From the NCBI RefSeq assembly GCF_934330165.1, contig NZ_CAKRGI010000027.1, positions 1 to 33,041 of the forward strand: a stretch of DNA of 33,041 bases, written 5' to 3'. Source of the DNA: an uncultured Mediterraneibacter sp. (lineage in GTDB: Bacteria; Bacillota; Clostridia; Lachnospirales; Lachnospiraceae). The notes beneath the pieces were generated by a model that saw only the letters and a list, made by a program, of their open reading frames with translations, did not search any database and was not told the DNA's origin. The translations under genes were made by a program, and so were the position numbers. Below, piece after piece: positions 18,601 through 27,121 of this stretch. Each line of letters opens with the position of its first letter. Within the stretch, counting starts at the first letter, position 1.

Positions 18601-21600
18601 GAGACAAGACAGATCGCAAAAGAGATCAACTCACTCGGATGGAGATTCTCCACAGAGTTTGGTTACGAGGGAGAATATGATTCTACCTGGTCTCACTGGG
18701 CAACTGATGCCGCTTATGGCGGAGCAAGCCTGAAAGGATGGAATAGTGAGATTATCCGGTTCCTCCGTAATGACCAGAGAGATACGCAGATCCTGAACTA
18801 TCCGAAGTATGGCGGAACAGCCGACAACCCGCTGCTTGGAGGATATCGTCTGTATGGCTTTGAAGGATGGGGCGGAGATCAGGATTATAACTCTTATATT
18901 ACAGAGACATTTACAGAGAACCTGCCTACAAGATTCCTTCAGCACTATTATGTGACTGACTGGGAAGACTATGGTGAGGATGAAGACTGCCCGACAGGAA
19001 ATACAGAGAAGCAGATCACTTTGAAGAACGACACCGGAGATACGGTTGTTGTCACAAGAAATACAGAGCAGAGATCCGATTCTTACATCGAGCGTACGAT
19101 CACTCTGAATGGAAAAGAAGTACTGAACGATGTGAAGTATCTTCTTCCTTGGACAGATGAAAATGGTGACCAGAAACTGTATCACTGGAATCTGGACGGA
19201 GGCACATCTACATGGGAGCTTCCTGACGGATGGACAAACCTTGCAAATGTTGTAATGTACGAACTGAGTGATCAGGGACGTATCAATGAGAAGACAGTTG
19301 CAGTATCCAACGGAACAGTGACGCTGGATGCAAAAGCAGCTACCGCTTATGTGCTTGTTAAGGGAGAATCCTCCAAGACACTGAAGGTAGACTACGGCGA
19401 GGACAACTATGTGGTTGACCCGGGATTCAATGGTTACTCAGGAACAGACAGTGTATTAGATGCTGCTGACTGGAGTGGAGACATTGACAATGCAGCAGTG
19501 ACGGTCGAGAAGTATGCAAAGACAGGCGACCAGAGACTGGCAATGAACAGCCCTGAAAAAGATGTGACTGTATCTACAAAGATCACAGGACTGACAGCAG
19601 GAAAAGATTATGTTGCAGAGATTTATGTAGATAATGAGAGTGATGCAAAGGCGACACTGAGTGTCAATACAGGAAGTAAAGAAGTATCAAATTATACGAT
19701 GCGTTCTTTCTCCAGAAATACAGTTGCAAGTGATGAAAAGCACGGTACAAATATGCAGAGGATCCTTGTATCCTTTACAGCAGAAGGTACGATCGCTGAC
19801 CTGAAACTCTCAAGAGCAGCAGGTGAAGGAAGTACTTACTGGGATGATATCCGTATCGTACAAAAGACACTGGACAACTATGCAGAAGACGGAAGCTTCC
19901 ATCAGGATTTTGAATCCGTTGTAGAAGGAATGTATCCGTTCGTACATGGATTTACACAGACAGGCGACCAGGTAACGCATCTGGCACAGAAGAATGAACC
20001 ATATACACAGGCAGGCTGGAACAACAGAGTTATCAGTGATGTCATTGATGGTGAGTGGTCATTGAAGCAGCATGCATCGGTAACAGGTCTTGTATATTAT
20101 ACAATTCCACAGAACTTCCGTTTTGAAGCCGGAAAAGTATACAATGTTGAGTTTGATTATCTTGCAGGAAATGCAGCATATCAGATGATCGTAGGTGACG
20201 GTAACAGCTATTCTGCACCGACCTCCTATCTGGCGGCAGCAACCGGTGATGAAGCACAGCATGTAAGTATGCAGGTGATCGGAAGTGGAAGCGGACAGAC
20301 ATGGATTGGTCTTTATGAGAACGGTTCACTTGCAGGAAGCGGAAGCATGGGACAGACAGACTTTGTTCTGGATAATTTAACGATTACAGAAGATACAACA
20401 GCCGTAACAGCAACGGTTGAAAAGACAGAACTGTACAAAGGTGAGACAGCACAGATCATAGGTCAGAACTTAGACCAGATCACATTTACATCCAGTGATG
20501 ACAGTGTAATGACGGTAGATGCAGAGAACCATAAGATCAATGCAGTCGGAGCAGGAAGTGCAACACTGACAGGAACACTTGCAGACGGCAGCACGCTGAC
20601 TTTCGATATCACAGTAAAAGATACAGTTGTAAATGATATTTCCAGAACAGAAACACCGGATATCACATCCAGTGCCAATACAGAGGAAAGTACAGGAGAA
20701 CCGACAGGCAGCGGAGTAGCTTCTGCAGCAACAGACGGAGATTCCAGCACTTACTGGCATTCTAATTGGAGTACAACAGGCTTCAATGTAAGCCAGTCCA
20801 ACCCGGCAATTCTGACAGTAGATCTTGGAAAGTCCATGGATATCGGAGGATTCAAGTTCCAGCAGAGACCTAGCACAAATAACGGAATCGTGTACCAGTA
20901 CAGCTATCGTATCCTTGATGAAAATGATCAGGTGATCGAAAGTGGTGACCATATCACAGTTCCAAGTAACTTAAGAGCTGGTGCAGCATGGGTAACGACT
21001 CAGTTCGATACCACAGCAAAGAATGCAAGAAAGATCCAGATCCTCGTAGAAGAAGGACAGGGTGGATTTGCAGCAATTTCAGAAGTTGTTCCGTTCACAG
21101 TACAGAAGGTAGCGGATGCAGTAACTCTGGATGCAGAAGATGTAACATTGAAAGTTGGAGAGACAGTCACACTGACACCGTCAGCGACACCGGAAGGTGC
21201 AATGCTGAAAGGTCTTGTATGGAGTTCTTCTGATGAAGAGATCGCAACAGTAGATGAGAACGGTGTTGTTACAGCCCTGAAAGAGGGAACAGCAACGATC
21301 AAAGTATCCAATGCAGCCGGATTAGAGGCAACCTGCAAGATTACTGTAAAAGGTAAAGCAGAGCAGCCGGATGTAGATAAGGAAGCTCCAACTGCACCAG
21401 GTAAACTGAGCAAGGCAGAGGTTACGAAAAACTCTATCCAGATCAGATGGAAGAAGTCCAAAGATAATGTCGAAGTTAAAGGATACGAGATCTTCTTAAA
21501 TGGAGTAAGCATCAAGAAGGTATCCGCAGATACAACCTCCGTTATGATCAGTAATCTGCTGGCAGGAACAGAGTATCAGATCACTGTAAAAGCATATGAT

Positions 21601-21951
21601 GCAGCAGGAAATTATTCTGATGCAGCAGCTCTGAAAGTGAAGACTCTTGCAGAGGACAAGGACAATTCTGGAAATAAAGATGACAATCAGAAACCTGATT
21701 CAGGTAATAAGAATGATGGTCAGAAGCCGTCCGGAGATCAGAACCAGAACAGTTCTGCAGATAAGAAACCAACAGGAGTTCCGCAGGTAACGGTAGTGAA
21801 GACTGGAGACAGCGGAGCACCGATCGGAATCTTTGTGGTTCTTGCGATTGTGGCAGCAGGGGCAGTGGTTGTTGTAGTCCTTCGGATGAAAGCAGACCAG
21901 AAGAAAAATGCAAAGAAAAAGAATAGAAAGCACCCGGATGGGACAAGATAA
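15661..21951 (+). CDS. Secreted, wall-anchored GH101 endo-alpha-N-acetylgalactosaminidase
   Basis: A 2096-residue surface enzyme predicted to release Gal-beta-1,3-GalNAc (core 1) from Ser/Thr of mucin-type glycoproteins. A signal peptide (about 1-33) precedes two related concanavalin-like domains (about 36-215 and 243-425) and a carboxypeptidase-regulatory-like domain (about 434-514). Then come a mutarotase-like sandwich, a Ca-binding-loop-like sequence DANGDGDIDWND (752-763) and the GH101 barrel (about 770-1100). The proposed nucleophile is Asp973 in FIYLDVW and the acid/base Glu999 in FSTEFGYEG, by analogy with the pneumococcal and bifidobacterial enzymes. C-terminal parts are beta-sandwich and CBM-like domains, an F5/8-type lectin domain (about 1661-1815), a Big_2 domain (1818-1898) and an FN3 domain (1908-1998). 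A Lys/Asn/Asp-rich linker leads to VVKTGDSG (Lys2047-Asp2050), a hydrophobic helix and a lysine-rich tail. It pairs functionally with the GH2 enzyme upstream. Confidence 0.95.
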   Translation: MKKLSKKLAAGFLAFAMVLTTALPYLPSIDAFAASKTMAHIVSGAENGNTHFGGSKPEAFVLSPKATFTNESFSSTLKLGSAQSDTRARVVLKYKDDSNWAYIGYDGAGSATDWIYEYNNNGTSSYGSVEGLPAINQNDMFTVNVTYTESAVKVAVKNITAGTSGTGTVTDASFVALKDVAGKVGFGGGSRNESYTDLYFSDVVVGDTTYSDYSDWTIYNDKKGSWDPAAVTDDGTQETARGRKWITVQGGSRNGNGHNYGNASAVAPALLLDQTKTTPVGGTVSLKFRPVTSTNWGIFYTYKDDNNWLYVGYDPTSKWYFQYKVNGTESYPKLSGLPDPVLNETMEISITVSRENLTVIVDGKKVTQSVQALTPISDSINGEGHPGVKTNGATKVEFSDFKIGTTDCMGDTWGWAAARSGQVTETYTTAVAAVSGKVTAEDGTALKGATVKLGSNTAKTDDAGNYSFDAIETGTYNLAASRTGYQAHTEEVTVSEDAAQNVFNVSLSPKAELDLSQYAKLSSDYMDVYVGKEFPVVARYVTKKVDGTPFFRGQEEEINSVSINKTAITPTNVSAEGDSSSRTYTMDLVNTSANIDLTMKVKISVDDNDLTWEVTSIKKKDGCADIATIEIPQLNLLSTDMSEEDAAFDGVSPSTTTTQSGDSHITWDDGFNPSTTGTYMYGFLSNGSLSGGVWSNSEIEDDKRVTMNSGADSMSLTSSVWYYERGDKNGQAASYSYPTSDLPCAKVCIAGDANGDGDIDWNDGALAFRDIMNIAQGAEDIKDLVNYRIVMNFAGMATNPYLETADNIKKVYLATDGLPQAVMLKGYGNEGHDSANSEYADVSEREGGITDFQNLIKIAHQYNTEVGIHINAQEAYPEAKSFNETMLTSPITNGWGWLDQSFTINKLWDLGSQARYKRLVQLYDRINGTSFYSGNWDKGEYVKDSQGTLNASMSEIAADAAKRTDNMDFIYLDVWYQNAWETRQIAKEINSLGWRFSTEFGYEGEYDSTWSHWATDAAYGGASLKGWNSEIIRFLRNDQRDTQILNYPKYGGTADNPLLGGYRLYGFEGWGGDQDYNSYITETFTENLPTRFLQHYYVTDWEDYGEDEDCPTGNTEKQITLKNDTGDTVVVTRNTEQRSDSYIERTITLNGKEVLNDVKYLLPWTDENGDQKLYHWNLDGGTSTWELPDGWTNLANVVMYELSDQGRINEKTVAVSNGTVTLDAKAATAYVLVKGESSKTLKVDYGEDNYVVDPGFNGYSGTDSVLDAADWSGDIDNAAVTVEKYAKTGDQRLAMNSPEKDVTVSTKITGLTAGKDYVAEIYVDNESDAKATLSVNTGSKEVSNYTMRSFSRNTVASDEKHGTNMQRILVSFTAEGTIADLKLSRAAGEGSTYWDDIRIVQKTLDNYAEDGSFHQDFESVVEGMYPFVHGFTQTGDQVTHLAQKNEPYTQAGWNNRVISDVIDGEWSLKQHASVTGLVYYTIPQNFRFEAGKVYNVEFDYLAGNAAYQMIVGDGNSYSAPTSYLAAATGDEAQHVSMQVIGSGSGQTWIGLYENGSLAGSGSMGQTDFVLDNLTITEDTTAVTATVEKTELYKGETAQIIGQNLDQITFTSSDDSVMTVDAENHKINAVGAGSATLTGTLADGSTLTFDITVKDTVVNDISRTETPDITSSANTEESTGEPTGSGVASAATDGDSSTYWHSNWSTTGFNVSQSNPAILTVDLGKSMDIGGFKFQQRPSTNNGIVYQYSYRILDENDQVIESGDHITVPSNLRAGAAWVTTQFDTTAKNARKIQILVEEGQGGFAAISEVVPFTVQKVADAVTLDAEDVTLKVGETVTLTPSATPEGAMLKGLVWSSSDEEIATVDENGVVTALKEGTATIKVSNAAGLEATCKITVKGKAEQPDVDKEAPTAPGKLSKAEVTKNSIQIRWKKSKDNVEVKGYEIFLNGVSIKKVSADTTSVMISNLLAGTEYQITVKAYDAAGNYSDAAALKVKTLAEDKDNSGNKDDNQKPDSGNKNDGQKPSGDQNQNSSADKKPTGVPQVTVVKTGDSGAPIGIFVVLAIVAAGAVVVVVLRMKADQKKNAKKKNRKHPDGTR

Positions 21952-21998
21952 GTAGCCGGTCAGAGTACCGATGAAAAGCATAAGATCAACCGATAAAA

Positions 21999-22027
21999 TT
22001 TACATTGTAAAATTTACATAAAGTAAA
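21999..22027 (+). promoter_or_regulatory. AT-rich dyads just upstream of the 6S promoter
   Basis: TTTACATTGTAAA (21999-22011) is a perfect 13-bp palindrome, and TTTACataaaGTAAA (22013-22027) is a second dyad that ends three bases before the -35. They may be regulator sites or simply an AT-rich upstream promoter element. No clear terminator for the GH101 gene is visible between its stop and this point. Confidence 0.4.
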
Positions 22028-22030
22028 TGG

Positions 22031-22059
22031 TTGTAAAATCCGGGTAAATAGCGTATAAT
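22031..22059 (+). promoter_or_regulatory. Promoter of 6S RNA
   Basis: TTGTAA (22031-22036), a 17-bp spacer and TATAAT (22054-22059) predict a transcript starting near 22066, just before the conserved 6S body. Confidence 0.75.
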
Positions 22060-22065
22060 AGCTTT

Positions 22066-22304
22066 AGGTAAAAAAAGAGAACCAACCTGGGGTGTACGAC
22101 AACCCTGTTATTTTGAACCTACATTGATTAAAAAGGGATTCCAATATTTCTGTATAATATGTCAGGCCTCCGATGTATGCAGTGGACGACAGAAAGGCAG
22201 GATGAGGTTGCCCACCTAGCTGTGGCTAGGACTCAAAATACAGGGACCGGCATTTTGGGGGTTCACGAAAGATAAAAGGCGGTCGTCTTGTACGACCGCT
22301 TTTT
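22066..22304 (+). ncRNA. ssrS: 6S RNA (clostridial type)
   Basis: A non-coding RNA that binds housekeeping RNA polymerase by mimicking an open promoter. Long-range pairing supports the 6S fold: CCCTGTtATTTTGA (22103-22116) pairs with TCAAAATACAGGG (22233-22245) with one bulge, and GAACC near 22079 pairs with GGTTC near 22260. Between them is a large region with a small hairpin CCTAGC-TGTG-GCTAGG (22215-22230) on the 3' side, as in other 6S RNAs. The GTTATTTTGAACCTAC block resembles what I recall of clostridial 6S. The body is about 22080-22265, followed by a strong terminator. It is a stand-alone gene with its own promoter, and no protein is encoded. The family call rests on recall plus pairing, not on a model search. 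Confidence 0.8.
22277..22304 (+). terminator. Intrinsic terminator of 6S RNA
   Basis: GCGGTCGT (22279-22286) pairs perfectly with ACGACCGC (22292-22299) around a CTTGT loop, followed by T5. Confidence 0.85.
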
Positions 22305-22336
22305 GTACGGAAAAAGTGAAAAGGATTTTCAGCTAT

Positions 22337-23218
22337 ATGAGTAAAAAAGAAAAAATGAAAAACTGGGTGCTGAATATGATACGGACAGTGAATACGCACC
22401 ACACCGGTGCTTATGCGGCCCAGGCAGCCTATTTTTTTGTATTGTCTCTGATACCGATTTTTCTTCTGCTTATTACGATGGTACAATACACACCGGTTAC
22501 GATGAATGATGTGATGGAACTGGTTCTTCCGGTTTTTCCTGATACGGTCTCACCGCTGATTCGCAGTGTAATTGTGCAGGTTTATACCAAATCGGGCGGA
22601 TTCATCCCATTTACTTTACTGGTTGCCCTGTGGTCGGCCGGAAAAGGTGTTCTGTCTGTGACCTATGGATTAAACTGCATTTATGATAATATTGAGACGC
22701 GAAATTATTTTTATCTGCGTTTCAGGGCGTGCTTTTATACGGTACTGTTCCTGATCGCGATCATGCTCTCACTGGTATTGTCTGTATTTGGAAACAGCCT
22801 GAGCGTGGTTGTATATGAGCATATCCCTTTTATGAGTAAGGTGATGAATTTTATCATCAGGATCAGGACGTGCCTTACGCTGGTTGTGCTGACGTTTTTC
22901 TGGGATCTGGTATATAAGTTTCTGCCAAACCGGTCCAACCGTGGAAAGACAACGTTGCACAAGCAGCTCCCGGGAGCATTTTTTACAGCAGCAGGATGGC
23001 TTTTGCTTTCTTTCTTCTTTTCGGTCTACCTGGATATTTTTACAGGTTTTACAAGTATGTATGGCAGTTTTACGACGATCATACTGATTATGCTGTGGCT
23101 CTATGGATGTATGTATATCATTCTTCTCGGGGGTGAGATCAATGCGATCCTTGAGGGGCTTGAGATTACAAAACGTCTGACAAAAGGGTTGACAAAAGAG
23201 AAACGTATGTTAAAATAG
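22337..23218 (+). CDS. YihY/BrkB-family integral membrane protein
   Basis: A 293-residue membrane protein of the YihY/BrkB (virulence factor BrkB, once called ribonuclease BN) family. About six hydrophobic segments are visible, with the conserved opening AAYFFVLSLIPIFLLL, the WSAGKGVLSV motif, the SMYGSFTTIILIMLWLY segment near the end and a basic C-terminal tail. Its molecular role is not settled in any species; ribonuclease activity was an early misassignment. I prefer the ATG at 22337, which has AAGGA 11 nt upstream, over a GTG at 22316 that lacks a ribosome binding site. It lies after the 6S terminator, and its promoter is not obvious. The pheST promoter is embedded in its last codons. 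Confidence 0.85.
   Translation: MSKKEKMKNWVLNMIRTVNTHHTGAYAAQAAYFFVLSLIPIFLLLITMVQYTPVTMNDVMELVLPVFPDTVSPLIRSVIVQVYTKSGGFIPFTLLVALWSAGKGVLSVTYGLNCIYDNIETRNYFYLRFRACFYTVLFLIAIMLSLVLSVFGNSLSVVVYEHIPFMSKVMNFIIRIRTCLTLVVLTFFWDLVYKFLPNRSNRGKTTLHKQLPGAFFTAAGWLLLSFFFSVYLDIFTGFTSMYGSFTTIILIMLWLYGCMYIILLGGEINAILEGLEITKRLTKGLTKEKRMLK
23189..23216 (+). promoter_or_regulatory. Promoter of the pheS-pheT-queA operon
   Basis: TTGACA (23189-23194), a 16-bp spacer and an extended -10, TGTTAAAAT (TAAAAT at 23211-23216), lie inside the 3' end of the yihY-like gene. Transcription would begin near 23223, just after its stop. A second TTGACA at 23243-23248 has no matching -10. Confidence 0.7.
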
Positions 23219-23222
23219 TTAA

Positions 23223-23497
23223 GGTAAGTTTTTACTAATTTATTGACAAGAGATAAAAGCTAAGACCGTGCAAAGTAGAGAACCGGTTTCTGTCAGAGAG
23301 GGAAGATCACCGGCTGTAAGTTTTCCCAAGTTCAATCGGCAATCGAATTTCCCACGTGAGCTGCATTTTTGAAAGGTCAGTAGAAAATGCCGTATGTTGT
23401 ACGTTACACAAGCACGAGTGCCTGTGACAGATGTTGCAGGAAACAGGGTGGTACCGCGAGTAATATACCTCGTCCCTTTTGGGGACGGGGTTTTTTT
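23223..23497 (+). promoter_or_regulatory. T-box leader, phenylalanine-responsive
   Basis: A tRNA-sensing leader that lets pheST be expressed when uncharged tRNA-Phe accumulates. The invariant T-box sequence AGGGTGGTACCGCG is at 23445-23458, ahead of the terminator at 23468-23497. Its 5' part can pair with the terminator's upstream arm region to form the antiterminator. The stem I AGAGAG motif is near 23296. A likely specifier triplet UUC (Phe) lies at 23349-23351, within a GAA-TTTC-CCA context upstream of GTGAGCTGC. This codon assignment is inferred from position and from the downstream genes, not from a folded model. Confidence 0.92.
23468..23497 (+). terminator. T-box-controlled terminator
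   Basis: CCTCGTCCC (23468-23476) pairs with GGGACGGGG (23482-23490), including one T-G pair, around a 5-nt loop, followed by T7. It is read through when the antiterminator forms. Confidence 0.9.
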
Positions 23498-23554
23498 ATA
23501 GAAAAAAATCAATCGAAGAAAGATTCGTCCCTGTTGAGCAGAAAGGAGTAAATG

Positions 23555-24574
23555 ATGAAAGAAAAACTGGAACAGATCAAAGCGGAAGCAGTCGCAAAAA
23601 TTCAGGAGGCTGACGTTCCGGAAAAGCTGAATGATGTACGTGTTAAGTTCCTTGGAAAAAAAGGAGAACTGACAGCCGTATTGAAAGGAATGAAAGATGT
23701 TGCCCCGGAGGAACGTCCGAAGGTAGGACAGCTTGTAAATGATACAAGAGCAGCCATTGAAGAGCTTTTAGAGGAATCGAAGGCAAAGATGGAAAAAGCG
23801 ATCCGTGAAGAGAAGATGAAAGCAGAAGTGATCGACGTTACTCTTCCGTCTAAGAAGAACAGCGTAGGACACCGTCATCCGAATACGATCGCACTGGAGG
23901 AAGTAGAGCGGATCTTTATCGGTATGGGATATGAAGTAGTAGAAGGACCGGAAGTAGAGTATGACCTTTACAATTTTGAAAAACTGAATATTCCGGCAGA
24001 TCATCCGGCAAAAGATGAGCAGGATACTTTCTATGTCAATAAGGATATTGTACTGCGTACGCAGACTTCTCCGGTACAGGCACGTGTCATGGAGCAGGGA
24101 AAACTTCCGATCCGTATGATCGCACCGGGAAGAGTGTTCCGTTCTGATGAAGTAGATGCGACACATTCACCGTCCTTCCATCAGATCGAGGGACTGGTCA
24201 TTGACAAAGATATCTCCTTTGCAGATCTGAAAGGTACATTGGAAGTATTTGCAAAGGAGTTGTTTGGACCGGATACGAAGACAAAATTCCGTCCGCATCA
24301 TTTCCCATTTACAGAGCCAAGTGCAGAGGTAGACGTAAGCTGTTTCAAATGCGGCGGTAAAGGATGCCGTTTCTGTAAGGGATCTGGCTGGATCGAGATC
24401 CTTGGATGCGGTATGGTTCATCCACATGTGCTGGAGATGTGCGGAATTGACCCGGAAGAATATAATGGATTTGCATTTGGTGTAGGTCTCGAACGTATTG
24501 CACTTCTGAAATATGAGATTGATGATATGCGTTTGTTATATGAAAATGATATCCGTTTCCTGAAGCAGTTTTAG
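23555..24574 (+). CDS. pheS: Phenylalanyl-tRNA synthetase alpha subunit
   Basis: A 339-residue catalytic subunit of the alpha2-beta2 class II synthetase that charges tRNA-Phe. An N-terminal coiled-coil tRNA-binding arm (about 1-85) precedes the catalytic domain. Class II motif 2 is seen in APGRVFRSDEVDATHSPSFH, motif 3 in FGVGLERIALL, and the Phe-tRNA synthetase cysteine cluster in CFKCGGKGCRFCKGSG. Two ATGs are in tandem (23552 and 23555); the second has the better 6-nt spacing to GGAG. Expression is governed by the T-box leader directly upstream. pheT follows after 94 bp. Confidence 0.97.
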   Translation: MKEKLEQIKAEAVAKIQEADVPEKLNDVRVKFLGKKGELTAVLKGMKDVAPEERPKVGQLVNDTRAAIEELLEESKAKMEKAIREEKMKAEVIDVTLPSKKNSVGHRHPNTIALEEVERIFIGMGYEVVEGPEVEYDLYNFEKLNIPADHPAKDEQDTFYVNKDIVLRTQTSPVQARVMEQGKLPIRMIAPGRVFRSDEVDATHSPSFHQIEGLVIDKDISFADLKGTLEVFAKELFGPDTKTKFRPHHFPFTEPSAEVDVSCFKCGGKGCRFCKGSGWIEILGCGMVHPHVLEMCGIDPEEYNGFAFGVGLERIALLKYEIDDMRLLYENDIRFLKQF

Positions 24575-24668
24575 TGAACGAAAAAGAGACACTACAGGGA
24601 AAGAGGGCAGGCTTCAGTCCTGAGGATACAGGAATAGAAGCAAAGGCAGATAGAAAAGGAGATAGAAC

Positions 24669-27089
24669 ATGAATACTTCATTATCATGGGTAAAAGCGTA
24701 TGTGCCGGAGCTTGATGTGACGGCACAGGAATATACAGATGCAATGACATTGACAGGAACGAAAGTAGAAGGTTTTGAAAAGCTGGATGCTGACCTTGAC
24801 AAGATCGTGGTTGGTCAGATCGAGAAGATTGAGAAGCATCCGGATGCAGATAAGCTGGTGATCTGTCAGGTGAATGTGGGAACTGAGACAGTTCAGATCG
24901 TAACAGGTGCAACCAATGTATTTGAGGGAGCAAAAGTTCCGGTTGTACTGGATGGAGGACGCGTTGCAGGAGGTCATGAACCGGGACAGCGTGTTGCAGG
25001 CGGGATCAAGATTAAAAAAGGAAAACTCCGCGGAGTACCGAGTTACGGTATGATGTGTTCCATCGAAGAACTTGGTTCTACAAGAGATATGTACCCGGAA
25101 GCACCGGAGAATGGAATTTATATTTTCCACGATGATGTCCAGGCAGGAGCAGATGCAGTAGAAGTACTGGGACTGCACGATGTAGTTTTTGAGTATGAGA
25201 TCACTTCCAACCGTGTAGACTGCTACAGCGTTGTCGGAATTGCAAGAGAGGCAGCAGCTACATTTAATAAAGAATTTAAGCCACCGGTTGTAACAGAGAC
25301 TGGAAATAACGAAGATGTCAATGATTATGTAAAAGTTTCTGTAGAAAATACAGACCTTTGTTCAAGATATTGTGCGAGAGTTGTAAAGAATATCAAGATT
25401 GGTCCTTCACCGGAATGGATGCAGCGGAGACTGGCATCTGTTGGAATCCGTCCGATCAACAATCTCGTAGATATTACTAATTATGTGATGGAAGAGTATG
25501 GACAGCCGATGCATGCATATGATCTGGATACACTTGCAGGACATCAGATCGTAGTAAAGAATGCAGCAGAGGGTGAAAAGTTTACGACACTGGACGGACA
25601 GGAAAGAACGATGGATCAGGATGTCCTTATGATCTGTGACGGAGAGAAAGCAGTTGGTATCGCCGGAATTATGGGTGGAGAAAATTCCATGATTACAGAT
25701 GATGTAACAACAATGCTTTTTGAGGCAGCCTGCTTTGACGGTGTAAATATCCGTAAGTCAAGTAAAAGAGTGGGACTGCGTACAGACGCTTCAGGTAAAT
25801 TTGAAAAAGGACTTGATCCGAACAATGCAATGGATGCCCTGAACCGTGCGTGCCAACTGGTAGAAGAGTTGGGAGCAGGAGAAGTTGTCGGTGGGGCTGT
25901 AGATGTATACAGCAAAAAGAAAGAACCGGTACGTGTACCATTTGATGCGGCAAAGATCAATCGTATGCTGGGAACAGATATCTCGGAGGAAGTGATGATC
26001 GGTTATTTCAAAAAGATCGATCTGGGCTATGATGCAGAGGCAAAAGAAGTGATCGCACCGACATTCCGTCACGATCTGTTCAGAATTGCAGACCTGGCAG
26101 AGGAGGTTGCACGTTTCTATGGATACGATAATATTCCGACAACACTTCCTGACGGAGAGGCAACGACAGGTAAGCTGACCTTTAAACTCAGGATTGAGCA
26201 GGTGGCAAGAGATATTGCGGAGTTCTGTGGCTTCAGTCAGGGAATGTCCTACTCATTTGAAAGCCCGAAAGTGTTCGACAAACTCCGTCTGCCACAGGAT
26301 TCACAGCTTCGTAAGACTGTAGATATCATGAACCCTCTTGGAGAAGACTACAGTGTAATGCGTACGACTTCCCTGAATGGAATGCTGACTTCTCTTGCAA
26401 CGAACTACAACAGAAGAAATAAGAACGTACGACTGTATGAACTGGGAAATGTATATCTTCCGATATCCCTTCCTCTGACTGAACTTCCGGAGGAGAGAAT
26501 GCAGTTTACACTTGGAATGTACGGAGATGGAGATTTCTTTACAATGAAAGGTGTTGTAGAAGAATTTTTCGAGAAGATCGGTATGCATGAGAAAGAAAAA
26601 TACGATCCGGATGCCGGAAAGACTTATCTTCATCCGGGACGTCAGGCCAATATCATTTATGATGGAAAGGTGGTAGGATATCTTGGCGAGATCCACCCGG
26701 AGGTGGCAGATACTTATGGTATCGGAGAGCGTGCTTACGTGGCAGTCATCGATATGCCGGAGATTTTACCGTATGCTACATTTGACAGAAAATATACAGG
26801 AATTGCCAAATATCCTGCAGTGACAAGAGATATCAGTATGGTAGTTCCTAAAAAGATCCTGGTAGGTCAGATTGAAGACGTGATTGAAAAGAATGGCGGG
26901 GCAAACCTGGAGAGCTACAAATTATTTGACCTTTACGAAGGTGCACAGATCAAAGCAGGATTTAAGTCCGTTGCTTATTCTATCGTATTCCGTGCGAAAG
27001 ATAAGACACTGGAAGAGGCAGAGATCACGGCAGCCATGAATAAGATCCTGAAGGGTCTTGAAGATCTTGGAATTGAGCTTAGAAAATAG
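24669..27089 (+). CDS. pheT: Phenylalanyl-tRNA synthetase beta subunit
   Basis: An 806-residue partner of PheS. The order is an N-terminal module with an EMAP-II-like tRNA-binding domain (about 40-150; [19 protein letters not shown]), a B3/B4 domain carrying the editing site (about 200-390; [25 protein letters not shown]), a B5 domain (about 405-475), a catalytic-like core (about 480-690) and a C-terminal anticodon-binding FDX-ACB domain (about 710-805; [15 protein letters not shown]). Length is normal. The ATG follows AAAAGGAGATAGAAC. queA begins 32 bp downstream with no terminator between, so it is probably in the same T-box-controlled transcript. Confidence 0.97.
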   Translation: MNTSLSWVKAYVPELDVTAQEYTDAMTLTGTKVEGFEKLDADLDKIVVGQIEKIEKHPDADKLVICQVNVGTETVQIVTGATNVFEGAKVPVVLDGGRVAGGHEPGQRVAGGIKIKKGKLRGVPSYGMMCSIEELGSTRDMYPEAPENGIYIFHDDVQAGADAVEVLGLHDVVFEYEITSNRVDCYSVVGIAREAAATFNKEFKPPVVTETGNNEDVNDYVKVSVENTDLCSRYCARVVKNIKIGPSPEWMQRRLASVGIRPINNLVDITNYVMEEYGQPMHAYDLDTLAGHQIVVKNAAEGEKFTTLDGQERTMDQDVLMICDGEKAVGIAGIMGGENSMITDDVTTMLFEAACFDGVNIRKSSKRVGLRTDASGKFEKGLDPNNAMDALNRACQLVEELGAGEVVGGAVDVYSKKKEPVRVPFDAAKINRMLGTDISEEVMIGYFKKIDLGYDAEAKEVIAPTFRHDLFRIADLAEEVARFYGYDNIPTTLPDGEATTGKLTFKLRIEQVARDIAEFCGFSQGMSYSFESPKVFDKLRLPQDSQLRKTVDIMNPLGEDYSVMRTTSLNGMLTSLATNYNRRNKNVRLYELGNVYLPISLPLTELPEERMQFTLGMYGDGDFFTMKGVVEEFFEKIGMHEKEKYDPDAGKTYLHPGRQANIIYDGKVVGYLGEIHPEVADTYGIGERAYVAVIDMPEILPYATFDRKYTGIAKYPAVTRDISMVVPKKILVGQIEDVIEKNGGANLESYKLFDLYEGAQIKAGFKSVAYSIVFRAKDKTLEEAEITAAMNKILKGLEDLGIELRK

Positions 27090-27121
27090 TCAGATTCTCT
27101 GCGAAAGAAAGGAATAATACA

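Noticed and set aside
22153..22158. TATAAT inside the 6S RNA
   Set aside because: No -35 at 16-18 bp and no TGn extension; it falls in the part of 6S that forms the open bubble.
22316..22336. GTG start for the YihY-family gene
   Set aside because: No ribosome binding site in front of it; the ATG at 22337 has AAGGA upstream.
23243..23248. TTGACA as the pheST -35
   Set aside because: No -10 at the right spacing, and it would cut into the T-box leader; the promoter at 23189-23216 is better.
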